10,684 bases of DNA, taken from contig URQX01000050.1 in NCBI GenBank assembly GCA_900550175.1, positions 1 through 10,684 on the forward strand. Direction: 5' to 3'. Under the pieces are notes generated by a model, which was given only the letters and a program-made list of their open reading frames with translations, had not been told where the DNA came from and did no database searches. The translations under genes and the position numbers were made by a program. This stretch comes from an uncultured Veillonella sp. Its GTDB lineage: Bacteria > Bacillota > Negativicutes > Veillonellales > Veillonellaceae. Of the stretch, positions 1 to 6,240 are shown piece after piece. Position 1 is the stretch's first letter, and each line of letters opens with the position of its first letter.

Positions 1-47
1 ATACTTTAAAAGTCTTATGAAAGTCTAATATTTTTACTATTTTTTGC

Positions 48-76
48 TTGACATAAATCTAACTTTTTCATATACT
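48..76 (+). promoter_or_regulatory. Promoter of tRNA-Ser
   Basis: A perfect -35 box TTGACA (48-53) is followed by a 17-base spacer and a -10 box TATACT (71-76). Transcription should begin near 83, about 25 bases before the mature tRNA end. This is one of the two best sigma-70-type promoters in the window, as expected for a stable RNA gene. Confidence 0.85.
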
Positions 77-107
77 ATATAAGTACCTGTTAGACAACAG
101 AATACAT

Positions 108-198
108 GGAGAGGTGTCCGAGCGGCTGAAGGAGCATGATTGGAAATCATGTGTGCGGTTATCCCGTACCCAGGGTTCAAATCCCTGTCTCTCCGCCA
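108..198 (+). tRNA. tRNA-Ser (anticodon GGA)
   Basis: A class II (long variable arm) tRNA that decodes UCC and UCU serine codons. The 7-bp acceptor stem pairs GGAGAGG (108-114) with TCTCTCC, followed by discriminator G195 and an encoded CCA end (196-198). The anticodon stem pairs CATGA (135-139) with TCATG (147-151) around loop TTGGAAA, which places anticodon GGA at 142-144. A long variable arm follows, and then a T-arm CAGGG/CCCTG around TTCAAAT. All elements are intact, so the gene should be functional. It is alone: no other tRNA lies beside it in the window, and no attachment-site duplication of its 3' end was seen. Confidence 0.97.
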
Positions 199-202
199 CA
201 GT

Positions 203-230
203 AAAAGCAGTGCTTATGCACTGCTTTTTT
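203..230 (+). terminator. Terminator of tRNA-Ser
   Basis: A perfect stem pairs AAAAGCAGTGC (203-213) with GCACTGCTTTT (218-228) across the TTAT tetraloop and ends in a run of T. It begins five bases after the tRNA CCA end. The next ~160 bases contain no gene. Confidence 0.9.
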
Positions 231-243
231 ATTATCTAACATT

Positions 244-275
244 AAGAGGTGATACCTATTGTATCACCTCTTTTT
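244..275 (+). terminator. Second hairpin terminator after tRNA-Ser
   Basis: A 12-bp perfect stem pairs AAGAGGTGATAC (244-255) with GTATCACCTCTT (261-272) over a 5-base loop (CTATT), with a T run to 275. It is best read as a back-up terminator for the tRNA transcript. It also guards against read-through into the convergent methyltransferase gene. Confidence 0.75.
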
Positions 276-330
276 ATATTTCTTATATCAAACTTTAAAG
301 TATTACATTTTACTACTGCCAAACGGCTAA

Positions 331-370
331 AAAGAAAAAGGCTATCGACTTAACATCGATAGCCTTCTTT
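331..370 (-). terminator. Terminator of the homocysteine S-methyltransferase gene
   Basis: The stem pairs AAGGCTATCGA (338-348) with TCGATAGCCTT (356-366) over a 7-base loop. Read on the minus strand it is followed by the complement of AAAGAAAAA, a T-rich tail. It lies about 28 bases beyond the stop codon of the minus-strand gene. The plus-strand side also has a CTTTATTT tail, so it may work in both directions. Confidence 0.85.
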
Positions 371-393
371 ATTTATATCATTAGTTTATATTA

Positions 394-1407
394 CTATTTA
401 TGAATTTTTCTAGCTATATCTCTAATGATTTCAGGTGTTGTTCTACAACAACCACCTATGATATTTGCCCCAGCATGACGCCATACATCAACATAATCTA
501 CAAATGATGCAGGGTCGCCATACCAAGTTTTAGTTTCGCTATCATAGCTTTCACCAAGATTAGGGTATACAGCAATTGGTTTATCCGTAACAGTACGAAT
601 ATCCTTAATCAAGGACTCTACATACTCTGGCTTCGTACAATTGATGCCAATACCAGTTATAGGTCTAACCTTGTCAATCATTTCTGCACATTTAATGATG
701 GTTTCACCACTAGAAACATAATGTCCATCTTTACAAGAAAAGGCAATCCACCCAGGAATTCCTCGCGATGTATATGGGTCAGACATTGCTCGAGCAATGG
801 CAATAGCTTCATCATAAGACGGAATAGTTTCAAAAGATAATATATCAGGATTTTCTTCACAGAATAATGCTAGCCGAGGAATATGGAATACCTCAAGATA
901 TTCAGTTTGTACATCAGGATATCCACGGTACTCAGAGCCATCTGCCAAAAAAGCTCCATATGGGCCTACAGAGGCCGCTACAAGCGGTTTAGGCAATGCA
1001 CCTTCAGAAAAATATCTAACGCCATCTGGTGTCTCTTCTCCCAGTGTAATACCACGCAATGTAAGTGCCCCACTCGCCTTAGCCTCTACAAACTCATTGC
1101 GAGCTTGTACTGCCAAGCGAACAGATAATTTTACAAGTTCAATAGCCTCTTCCGTACCAAATCCTAGGCCTTTAAAGCCAGCTACCGTTGCTTGATACCC
1201 AGAACTTTGAATGATATCTGCCCCAGCTGCTAAGTAGGAAATATGTATTTTTTTGATGATATCCGGTTGGTCCATAAGAATCTTAGCAGACCATAATTTA
1301 TGCTGAAGATTACAGCCATAACGCTCTAACTCTGATCCTAACCCACCATCTAAAACGAGGGCGCCCTTCTCTTTAATTATATCTAAAAATGCACGTCGCT
1401 TAGCCAT
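394..1407 (-). CDS. mmuM: Homocysteine S-methyltransferase
   Basis: This cytoplasmic zinc enzyme moves a methyl group, in known members from S-methylmethionine or S-adenosylmethionine, to homocysteine to make methionine. In the 338-residue reading from the first ATG, the N-terminal DGGLGSELE (21-29) opens the TIM barrel, FET (193-195) is the usual inner-barrel acid, GINC supplies Cys258, and GGCC supplies Cys321 and Cys322. These three cysteines are the zinc ligands of the family, so the active site looks complete. Two ATGs stand in tandem. The second (1405-1407) is preferred because AGGTG lies five bases before it, the same layout as the helix-turn-helix gene at 10238; the first would leave only two bases. 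The length is slightly above the ~310 typical of MmuM, with an extra stretch near 112-142. The gene lies 87 bases downstream of a binding-protein gene. No MmuP-type permease is present, so the methyl donor is inferred and not shown. Confidence 0.9.
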   Translation of the reverse strand: MAKRRAFLDIIKEKGALVLDGGLGSELERYGCNLQHKLWSAKILMDQPDIIKKIHISYLAAGADIIQSSGYQATVAGFKGLGFGTEEAIELVKLSVRLAVQARNEFVEAKASGALTLRGITLGEETPDGVRYFSEGALPKPLVAASVGPYGAFLADGSEYRGYPDVQTEYLEVFHIPRLALFCEENPDILSFETIPSYDEAIAIARAMSDPYTSRGIPGWIAFSCKDGHYVSSGETIIKCAEMIDKVRPITGIGINCTKPEYVESLIKDIRTVTDKPIAVYPNLGESYDSETKTWYGDPASFVDYVDVWRHAGANIIGGCCRTTPEIIRDIARKIHK

Positions 1408-1457
1408 CATATCACCTATTCTATACTACCTCATACCATTTGAGGTTTACTAAACGT

Positions 1458-1466
1458 ATTATAACA
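1458..1466 (-). promoter_or_regulatory. Possible extended -10 promoter for mmuM
   Basis: On the minus strand this reads TGTTATAAT, an extended -10 (TG, one base, TATAAT) with a perfect -10 hexamer and no convincing -35. It sits inside an 8-bp inverted repeat (CGTATTAT 1455-1462 and ATAATACG 1468-1475). The repeat could act as a weak hairpin or operator between the binding-protein gene and mmuM. Transcription would start near 1451. Confidence 0.45.
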
Positions 1467-1494
1467 AATAATACGCTTTGGTACTATCTACAAA

Positions 1495-2280
1495 CTATTT
1501 TAAATCCTCTGCTGGTGGCTCCTTTCCAAACCATTTTTTATAAATCTCCGCATATTTGCCATTCGCTTTAATCTTAGCCAAACCATCGTTAACTTTATTA
1601 AGAAGCTCTGTATTGCCTTTCTTTACAGCAATACCAAGCGGCGCCGCATCATAGTCCTCTCCAGTAACCTTTGCGATACCTTTGCCCTTGCCGTTAACAT
1701 AATATTCGTTTACTGGTGTATCGTTAATAACTACATCTACACCTCTATTTTGCAATTCTAAGAACGCATCGACGATGAGGTTGAATTGACGCACATCGGC
1801 ATTAGGGATCTTACTAGCAATTTCTGCACCAGTAGATCCGATAGATACACCAATGCGCTTACCTTCTAAATCCTTAAAGCTATTGATATTAGTATTATCG
1901 ATATTTACAACGAGGCCATTACCTGCAATATAGTATGGTTTACTAAAGTCTACAGACTTGGCACGTTCTTCGGAAATAGTCATATCCGAAATAGCAATAT
2001 CGATTGTATTGCTTTGTAGTGCTGGTAAAAGTGCATCAAAGTTCAAGTTTTGAATATCTGCTTCAATGCCCTCTTCCTTTGCAATGGCATTGATAATATC
2101 TACATCAAAGCCTGCTAATTTACCGCTGTCTTTATCTTTAAATCCAAATGGTGCATAGGTCGCATCTGTACCAACGCGCCATATTTTTTGACTAGTGCCT
2201 GTATTGCCACAGCCAGCTATAAACAAGCTACTGGCAAGTGTAAAAGCCCCTAAAAGAGCTGCTATTTTCTTAAATTTCAT
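1495..2280 (-). CDS. Amino-acid ABC transporter substrate-binding lipoprotein
   Basis: An extracytoplasmic solute-binding protein of the polar/basic amino-acid family (SBP_bac_3), 261 residues. A lipoprotein signal peptide ends in the lipobox IAGC, with Cys24 the lipidated residue. The mature domain shows the family's ligand pocket: aromatic Y42 and F45 in ATYAPFGF, SDMTISEER (98-106) with Thr101 and Arg106 expected to hold the alpha-carboxylate, GSTGAE (148-153), and Asp187 in INDTP expected to bind the alpha-amino group. It should therefore bind a free L-amino acid. The specificity (for example cystine, methionine, glutamine, arginine) cannot be read from sequence. AAGG lies seven bases before ATG. 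No permease or ATPase gene is adjacent, so it must work with components encoded elsewhere. The neighbouring methyltransferase hints at a sulfur amino acid, but this is inference. Confidence 0.9.
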   Translation of the reverse strand: MKFKKIAALLGAFTLASSLFIAGCGNTGTSQKIWRVGTDATYAPFGFKDKDSGKLAGFDVDIINAIAKEEGIEADIQNLNFDALLPALQSNTIDIAISDMTISEERAKSVDFSKPYYIAGNGLVVNIDNTNINSFKDLEGKRIGVSIGSTGAEIASKIPNADVRQFNLIVDAFLELQNRGVDVVINDTPVNEYYVNGKGKGIAKVTGEDYDAAPLGIAVKKGNTELLNKVNDGLAKIKANGKYAEIYKKWFGKEPPAEDLK

Positions 2281-2375
2281 AATTGACCTTACTCTAACCT
2301 TACAGTTCTATGTAAAGTTTTCTTTCTATATACGAATGAATCTATCTATACTTACAGTATGAGCATAATAAAAAT

Positions 2376-2393
2376 AATACCTATAAAGGTATT
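2376..2393. repeat. Inverted repeat at the binding-protein transcription start
   Basis: AATACCTATAAAGGTATT is a 6+6 bp inverted repeat around a 6-base centre. It begins within about two bases of the predicted start site of the binding-protein gene. It could be a repressor operator or a hairpin at the 5' end of the transcript. A U-rich stretch follows on the minus strand, but the stem is too short for a confident attenuator. Confidence 0.45.
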
Positions 2394-2401
2394 CTAGTAT
2401 A

Positions 2402-2430
2402 ATCATAACATTCGATATAGTTAGGGTCAA
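2402..2430 (-). promoter_or_regulatory. Promoter of the substrate-binding protein gene
   Basis: On the minus strand TTGACC (2425-2430) is separated by exactly 17 bases from TATGAT (2402-2407), each matching the sigma-70 consensus at five of six positions. Transcription should start near 2395, giving a leader of about 115 bases before the ATG at 2280. Confidence 0.8.
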
Positions 2431-2446
2431 TTAATCCGACTATATC
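2414..2446. repeat. Inverted repeat flanking the -35 box (candidate operator)
   Basis: GATATAGT (2414-2421) and ACTATATC (2439-2446) form a perfect 8-bp inverted repeat with a 17-base spacer that contains the -35 box. Centre-to-centre spacing is about 25 bases. The arrangement would suit a dimeric regulator gripping both sides of the -35 box. The binding protein is not identified. Confidence 0.45.
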
Positions 2447-2523
2447 AATAGGTATTATCCAAACATAGCTTAAGGTTATATCAAATATACTATTTATCTA
2501 GAAAACCTAAATAGTCATAATTA

Positions 2524-2573
2524 CAAAAAGGCCGCCTTCACCAAGCTAAACCCTAACTTGATGAAGGCGGCCA
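2524..2573 (-). terminator. Terminator of the OPT transporter gene
   Basis: The 11-bp GC-rich stem GGCCGCCTTCA (2530-2540) pairs with TGAAGGCGGCC (2562-2572). An inner CAAG/CTTG pairing lies above a small mismatch, and on the minus strand a TTTTTGT tail follows. It lies about 80 bases after the transporter stop codon and has the most GC-rich stem in the window. Confidence 0.9.
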
Positions 2574-2650
2574 TCTCCAGGGAGGAGAATTCCTAGCATT
2601 TTATAGAATAGATAGCATTTTTACTTCATTGAAAAACTATCATACTCACA

Positions 2651-4588
2651 TTATTTAGCTTTTTTAGCTTTTACGTACATAGCTACTTTGTACAAGAATA
2701 CACAGAGTAATAAGTACATTACGATACTGAGGTATGTTGCTTCCGGAGTTTCAACCCAGTCTTGAGCGAATACATCAACACCTGCAATACGAAGTACAGC
2801 ACTGAATAAAGAACCAATAGCACCACCAGCTACAAGACCAGATGCAATTGTGCTACCTTTGGAGAAGCGAAGATCTGCCAATTCTTTATCTTTTGTACTA
2901 TTTTGTACGAAGTATGCAATCAAACCACCGATAAGTAATGGTGTGTTGATTTCCATTGGCAAGTACGTACCAAGTGCAAATGCCAATGGTGGAACTTTTA
3001 CCATCCACAAGATAATAGCGAATAATGCACCAGCCATGTATAGAGGCCATTGAGCACTACCACCAGTCATCATTGGTTCAATGATAGCAGCCATAGCATT
3101 CGCTTGTGGAGCATTTAATGCATGGTCCCCTACGAAGCCATATGCATCGTTCAAGAGGATCATAACGCCTACAGAAAGTACGGCACAAAGAATGGTACCA
3201 ACGATTTGCCATTGTTCCATTTTCTTAGGTGTAGCACCTGTCATGTGCGCTACCTTGAGTTCAGACATGAAGTTACCAGCCATACCGATGGTTGTACCGA
3301 TGAAGGATGCCATCATGAGGACTGCAATCATACCTACTTTACCAGTCATACCTGCAGCTGTTAAGCATACAGCGGAGATGATAATCATGAAGATTGTCAT
3401 ACCAGATACTGGTTCTGTACCTGTATAAGCGATGGAGCTAATACCTACTACAGATAATAAGAAGGACATAATTAGAACGATTAAGAATGCTACGATTGTT
3501 TGAGAGAAGCTTTCAGCATACATAAAGTGGAAATATGCTGCAAATAGAACTGTACATAATAAGATGCCAGCGCCAATCCAAGATGTAGGCACGTCGCGTT
3601 GTGTACGAAGCAAGTTAACATCAACGGTTTTGGAACTGAAAATATCAAGTACTGCATTTTTAACAACACTAGCTACTACCTTAGACATATTGAGCAATCC
3701 GATGATACCTGCCATAGCAAGCATACCGATACCAATATGGCGAACATAGTCTAAGAATACTTTACGAATAGGAGCTTCTGCAAGTGGAACTGCATGCCCA
3801 TTGATTTGCATGATATGTTCCGGAGCTAAATAGTATACGATTGGAATACATACGAACCAAGAGAAGAAGGAACCAGCTGCGATAATAGCCGCATAACGCA
3901 AGCCTGTGAAGTAACCAAGGCCAAGCAACGCAGCATCTGTATCTACAGCAGCATTTAACTTAGTTTGATCTGCCAAAGCAGTGCCCCATTTAAATGCGGT
4001 AGTACGGATAACCTCTTCCCACCAGCCGAGGCTGTTAAGAATAAAGTCATATACAAGAGCGATAAGACCAGAACCAAGCATGAGTTTCGCTTTGCTACCT
4101 TCATTACTCATTAGTACTTCAGCAGCAGCACGACCACTTGGGAACGGATACACATAATGCATTTCCTCAACAAAGTAGCGACGGAACATAACGCATAATA
4201 GAACACCAAGTACGCCACCAAGGATGATAGGAATCGCCATCTGTACAAAGGATACATCTGTAACATTCCAAATGTATAGAGCTGGCAAGAAGAACATCGC
4301 ACCAGCTAATGTGTTCGTACTAGAACTAGCGATAGCCTGAATGTGAACCGTTTCGGCAAAAGCATTTTGCCGTTTCAAAATAACTGCTGTACCCATAGCA
4401 AGTACAGATACTGGAGCAAAGGCATCTACTGTTTGACCAATTTTCAAACATAAATACCCTACAGCCAGCGTGAAAATTGCCGCATAGAATAGGCCCCAGA
4501 ATACTACATACGAGTTAATCTCTACGTAATCCTTCTTAGGATCCAATACGGGTTCTACGGGCGGGATAGAACGAGTTTCGTCCGACAT
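2651..4588 (-). CDS. OPT-family oligopeptide transporter
   Basis: A 645-residue polytopic membrane protein of the oligopeptide transporter (OPT) superfamily. Known prokaryotic members are thought to import short peptides, and some relatives carry metal chelates, driven by ion gradients. About 14-16 hydrophobic segments run through the chain after a short acidic N-terminus. Family-typical conserved stretches are visible: the loop MSELKVAHMTGATPKKMEQ between late membrane segments, and LGTYLPMEINTPLLIGGLI near the C-terminus. The chain ends in a lysine-rich tail, as expected for a cytoplasmic end. The start is supported by AGGAGG seven bases before ATG. The gene is divergent from peptidase T, which strongly suggests peptide substrates. 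It has its own terminator. Substrate length and coupling ion cannot be read from the sequence. Confidence 0.93.
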   Translation of the reverse strand: MSDETRSIPPVEPVLDPKKDYVEINSYVVFWGLFYAAIFTLAVGYLCLKIGQTVDAFAPVSVLAMGTAVILKRQNAFAETVHIQAIASSSTNTLAGAMFFLPALYIWNVTDVSFVQMAIPIILGGVLGVLLCVMFRRYFVEEMHYVYPFPSGRAAAEVLMSNEGSKAKLMLGSGLIALVYDFILNSLGWWEEVIRTTAFKWGTALADQTKLNAAVDTDAALLGLGYFTGLRYAAIIAAGSFFSWFVCIPIVYYLAPEHIMQINGHAVPLAEAPIRKVFLDYVRHIGIGMLAMAGIIGLLNMSKVVASVVKNAVLDIFSSKTVDVNLLRTQRDVPTSWIGAGILLCTVLFAAYFHFMYAESFSQTIVAFLIVLIMSFLLSVVGISSIAYTGTEPVSGMTIFMIIISAVCLTAAGMTGKVGMIAVLMMASFIGTTIGMAGNFMSELKVAHMTGATPKKMEQWQIVGTILCAVLSVGVMILLNDAYGFVGDHALNAPQANAMAAIIEPMMTGGSAQWPLYMAGALFAIILWMVKVPPLAFALGTYLPMEINTPLLIGGLIAYFVQNSTKDKELADLRFSKGSTIASGLVAGGAIGSLFSAVLRIAGVDVFAQDWVETPEATYLSIVMYLLLCVFLYKVAMYVKAKKAK

Positions 4589-4637
4589 GGTAAAACCTCC
4601 TCACAGAAAATGTACAAACGTATAACTATTCACCTTT

Positions 4638-4666
4638 ATACTAACACGGCACTATATATGGTTCAA
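4638..4666 (-). promoter_or_regulatory. Likely promoter of the OPT transporter gene
   Basis: On the minus strand TTGAAC (4661-4666) is followed after 17 bases by TAGTAT (4638-4643). The -10 is weaker (four of six). Transcription would start near 4631, about 43 bases before the start codon. Confidence 0.5.
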
Positions 4667-4707
4667 TGGTTTTCTATGCATTATGCGAATAAAATATCAC
4701 ACGTTCC

Positions 4708-4719
4708 ATAAATATTTAT
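4708..4719. repeat. 12-bp palindrome next to the pepT -35 box
   Basis: ATAAATATTTAT is a perfect palindrome that ends one base before the predicted -35 box of pepT, in the region shared with the divergent transporter gene. It could be an operator for both genes. It is pure A/T, so chance occurrence in this AT-rich spacer is quite possible. Confidence 0.3.
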
Positions 4720-4720
4720 T

Positions 4721-4749
4721 TTGCATTTTCACCGCCCCTGTTCTACAAT
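4721..4749 (+). promoter_or_regulatory. Likely promoter of pepT
   Basis: TTGCAT (4721-4726), a 17-base spacer and TACAAT (4744-4749) precede pepT. The -10 matches at five of six positions; the -35 keeps only the TTG core. The expected start is near 4756, giving a leader of about 77 bases. Confidence 0.6.
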
Positions 4750-4832
4750 GAAGGTATATTAAGAATCTCTATTATATACAGTTTTTATACCAGTATGTAT
4801 AAGATGTATGTTTACTTACGAGGAGGCTCATT

Positions 4833-6056
4833 ATGGAATCAATGGTCGAACGTTTTGTACGCTATACAAGCATAAATACACGGTCTAACGAGGAAAGTAC
4901 AACAATTCCTAGTACTCAAACTCAAGTAGACTTTGCTACTAATGTGCTCGTTCCTGATTTAAAAGCAATCGGTTTAGATGAAGTTATTTACAACCGTGAA
5001 AATGGTTTTGTCATCGGCACATTAAATGCTAATACAGATGAAAAAGCACCTGCTATAGGCTTCATCGCTCACATGGATACAGCAGACTACAACGCAGAAA
5101 ATATTAAGCCTCGTATCGTTGAAAACTATGATGGCGGCGATATTTGTCTTAACGAGGAACATCAAATCTTCACACGTCGTGCAGATTTCCCTAATCTAAA
5201 AAATTACATCGGTAAATCCTTAGTTGTCACAGATGGTCTCACCCTTCTCGGCGGCGATGATAAGGCTGGTATCTGTGAAATCATGGAAGCCCTTGCCTAC
5301 CTCGTTGCTCATCCAGAAATCAAGCATGGTAAAATCATGTGCGCTTTCGGTCCAGACGAAGAAATCGGTACTGGCGCCGATCACTTTGATGTAAAACAAT
5401 TCCCTGTTGATTTTGCTTATACGATTGATGGTGAAAGCCTTGGTCAACTTGAATACGAAACATTCAATGCTGCAGGCGGTACAGTAACCCTCAAAGGTGT
5501 ATCTGTTCATACAGGCACTGCCAAAGGCATTATGATTAACTGTGCTAAATTAGCAATGCAATTCGATGCTCTATTACCAGGTGCTGCCGTTCCTGAACAC
5601 ACATGTGGTCGTCAAGGTTTCTTTATGCTTATGAGCATGGAAACTCAAGTAGATACTGGTAAAATGAACTATATCATACGCGACCATGACAAAGAATTGT
5701 TCGAAGCGAAAAAAGCATTCTTCTTACAAGCTGGTCAAACATTAAACGAAATCTATGGCCGCGAAGTATGTGAAGTATCTGTAAAAGATCAATATTACAA
5801 CATGTATGACATCATCAAAGACAAAATGGAATGCGTTAACGTAGCAAAAGCTGCTATGGAAAAAGCAGGGATTACTCCTATTTGCGACCCTATCCGTGGC
5901 GGTACAGATGGTTCTAAAATTTCTTTCATGGGCATCCCTACCCCTAATATCTTTACTGGCGTAGAAAACCTACATGGTCGTCACGAATTCGCATGTATTG
6001 ATGACATGAAAAAAGCCGTAGAAGTTATTGTAAATATCGTAAATATTGAGAAATAA
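4833..6056 (+). CDS. pepT: Peptidase T (tripeptide aminopeptidase)
   Basis: A cytoplasmic di-zinc aminopeptidase of family M20B that removes the N-terminal residue of tripeptides. At 407 residues it has the usual family length. All expected metal and catalytic residues are present: His80 and Asp82 in AHMDT, Asp142 in GGDDKAG, the catalytic Glu176 and zinc ligand Glu177 in PDEEIG, Asp199 in TIDG, and His381 in NLHGRHE. These sit two or three positions later than in the E. coli enzyme. RGGTDGSK (355-362) is also conserved. GGAGG lies six bases before ATG, and the gene ends in tandem stops TAA-TAG. The divergent neighbour is an OPT peptide transporter, so imported peptides are the likely substrate supply. 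It is monocistronic, ending at the bidirectional terminator at 6164-6213. Confidence 0.97.
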   Translation: MESMVERFVRYTSINTRSNEESTTIPSTQTQVDFATNVLVPDLKAIGLDEVIYNRENGFVIGTLNANTDEKAPAIGFIAHMDTADYNAENIKPRIVENYDGGDICLNEEHQIFTRRADFPNLKNYIGKSLVVTDGLTLLGGDDKAGICEIMEALAYLVAHPEIKHGKIMCAFGPDEEIGTGADHFDVKQFPVDFAYTIDGESLGQLEYETFNAAGGTVTLKGVSVHTGTAKGIMINCAKLAMQFDALLPGAAVPEHTCGRQGFFMLMSMETQVDTGKMNYIIRDHDKELFEAKKAFFLQAGQTLNEIYGREVCEVSVKDQYYNMYDIIKDKMECVNVAKAAMEKAGITPICDPIRGGTDGSKISFMGIPTPNIFTGVENLHGRHEFACIDDMKKAVEVIVNIVNIEK

Positions 6057-6083
6057 TAGATTACGATGTAACTCCTCATACAC

Positions 6084-6137
6084 CTATACTACTAGATGAC
6101 ATTTGAAGGATATTTAAATACTAAACTAGTAGTGTAG
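6084..6137 (+). repeat. Inverted repeat in the pepT 3' untranslated region
   Basis: CTATACTACTAG (6084-6095) pairs with CTAGTAGTGTAG (6126-6137), 12 bp with one G-U in the plus-strand RNA, across a 30-base loop. No T run follows, so it is not a standard terminator; the true one comes 27 bases later. It may shield the mRNA 3' end or be a decayed element. Confidence 0.5.
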
Positions 6138-6163
6138 AATACAATGGAATACTAAGATACCTT

Positions 6164-6213
6164 AACAATAAAAAGGACTATATGAGATATCTCGTATAGT
6201 CCTTTTTATTGTT
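6164..6213. terminator. Bidirectional terminator between pepT and the MFS gene
   Basis: AACAATAAAAAGGACTATA (6164-6182) is perfectly complementary to 6195-6213. The stem continues through a T-G pair and GAG/CTC to an ATAT tetraloop, about 23 bp in all. Both strands carry a GGACTATA-type stem followed by TTTTTATTGTT, so it should stop pepT on the plus strand and the MFS gene on the minus strand. Confidence 0.93.
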
Positions 6214-6240
6214 ATGTGATTGTAAGAAATATAGCTAATG

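Larger units (their letters stand above)
2281..2650. other. 370-base intergenic region with several inverted repeats
   Basis: No open reading frame was seen here. From right to left it holds the OPT-gene terminator (2524-2573), an 8-bp AT-rich hairpin pairing ACTATTTA (2489-2496) with TAAATAGT (2508-2515), and the promoter and inverted repeats of the binding-protein gene (2376-2446). The last ~115 bases form a leader of that gene. The leader contains further small hairpins, at 2348-2360 (ATACT/AGTAT) and at 2298-2317 (CCTTACA/TGTAAAG, one G-U pair in the RNA). No known riboswitch or T-box consensus was recognised in the leader. Confidence 0.7.

Noticed and set aside
108..198. tRNA-Ser as an integration site for a mobile element
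   Set aside because: No integrase gene and no repeat of the tRNA 3' end were found in the window.
883..1128. Plus-strand open frame of 81 codons
   Set aside because: It lies fully inside the methyltransferase gene on the other strand, has no ribosome site and a composition unlike a real protein.
2281..2400. Possible riboswitch or T-box in the leader of the binding-protein gene
   Set aside because: The leader has only short AT-rich hairpins and none of the conserved cores of SAM, lysine, glycine or T-box elements that I could recognise.
2850..3749. Several plus-strand frames opposite the OPT transporter
   Set aside because: All are antisense shadows of a clear membrane-protein gene; their translations are rich in Thr, Pro and Ile without any domain signal.
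5220..5510. Minus-strand frame of 96 codons inside pepT
   Set aside because: It is antisense to the catalytic core of peptidase T, which explains the sequence fully; no ribosome site was seen.
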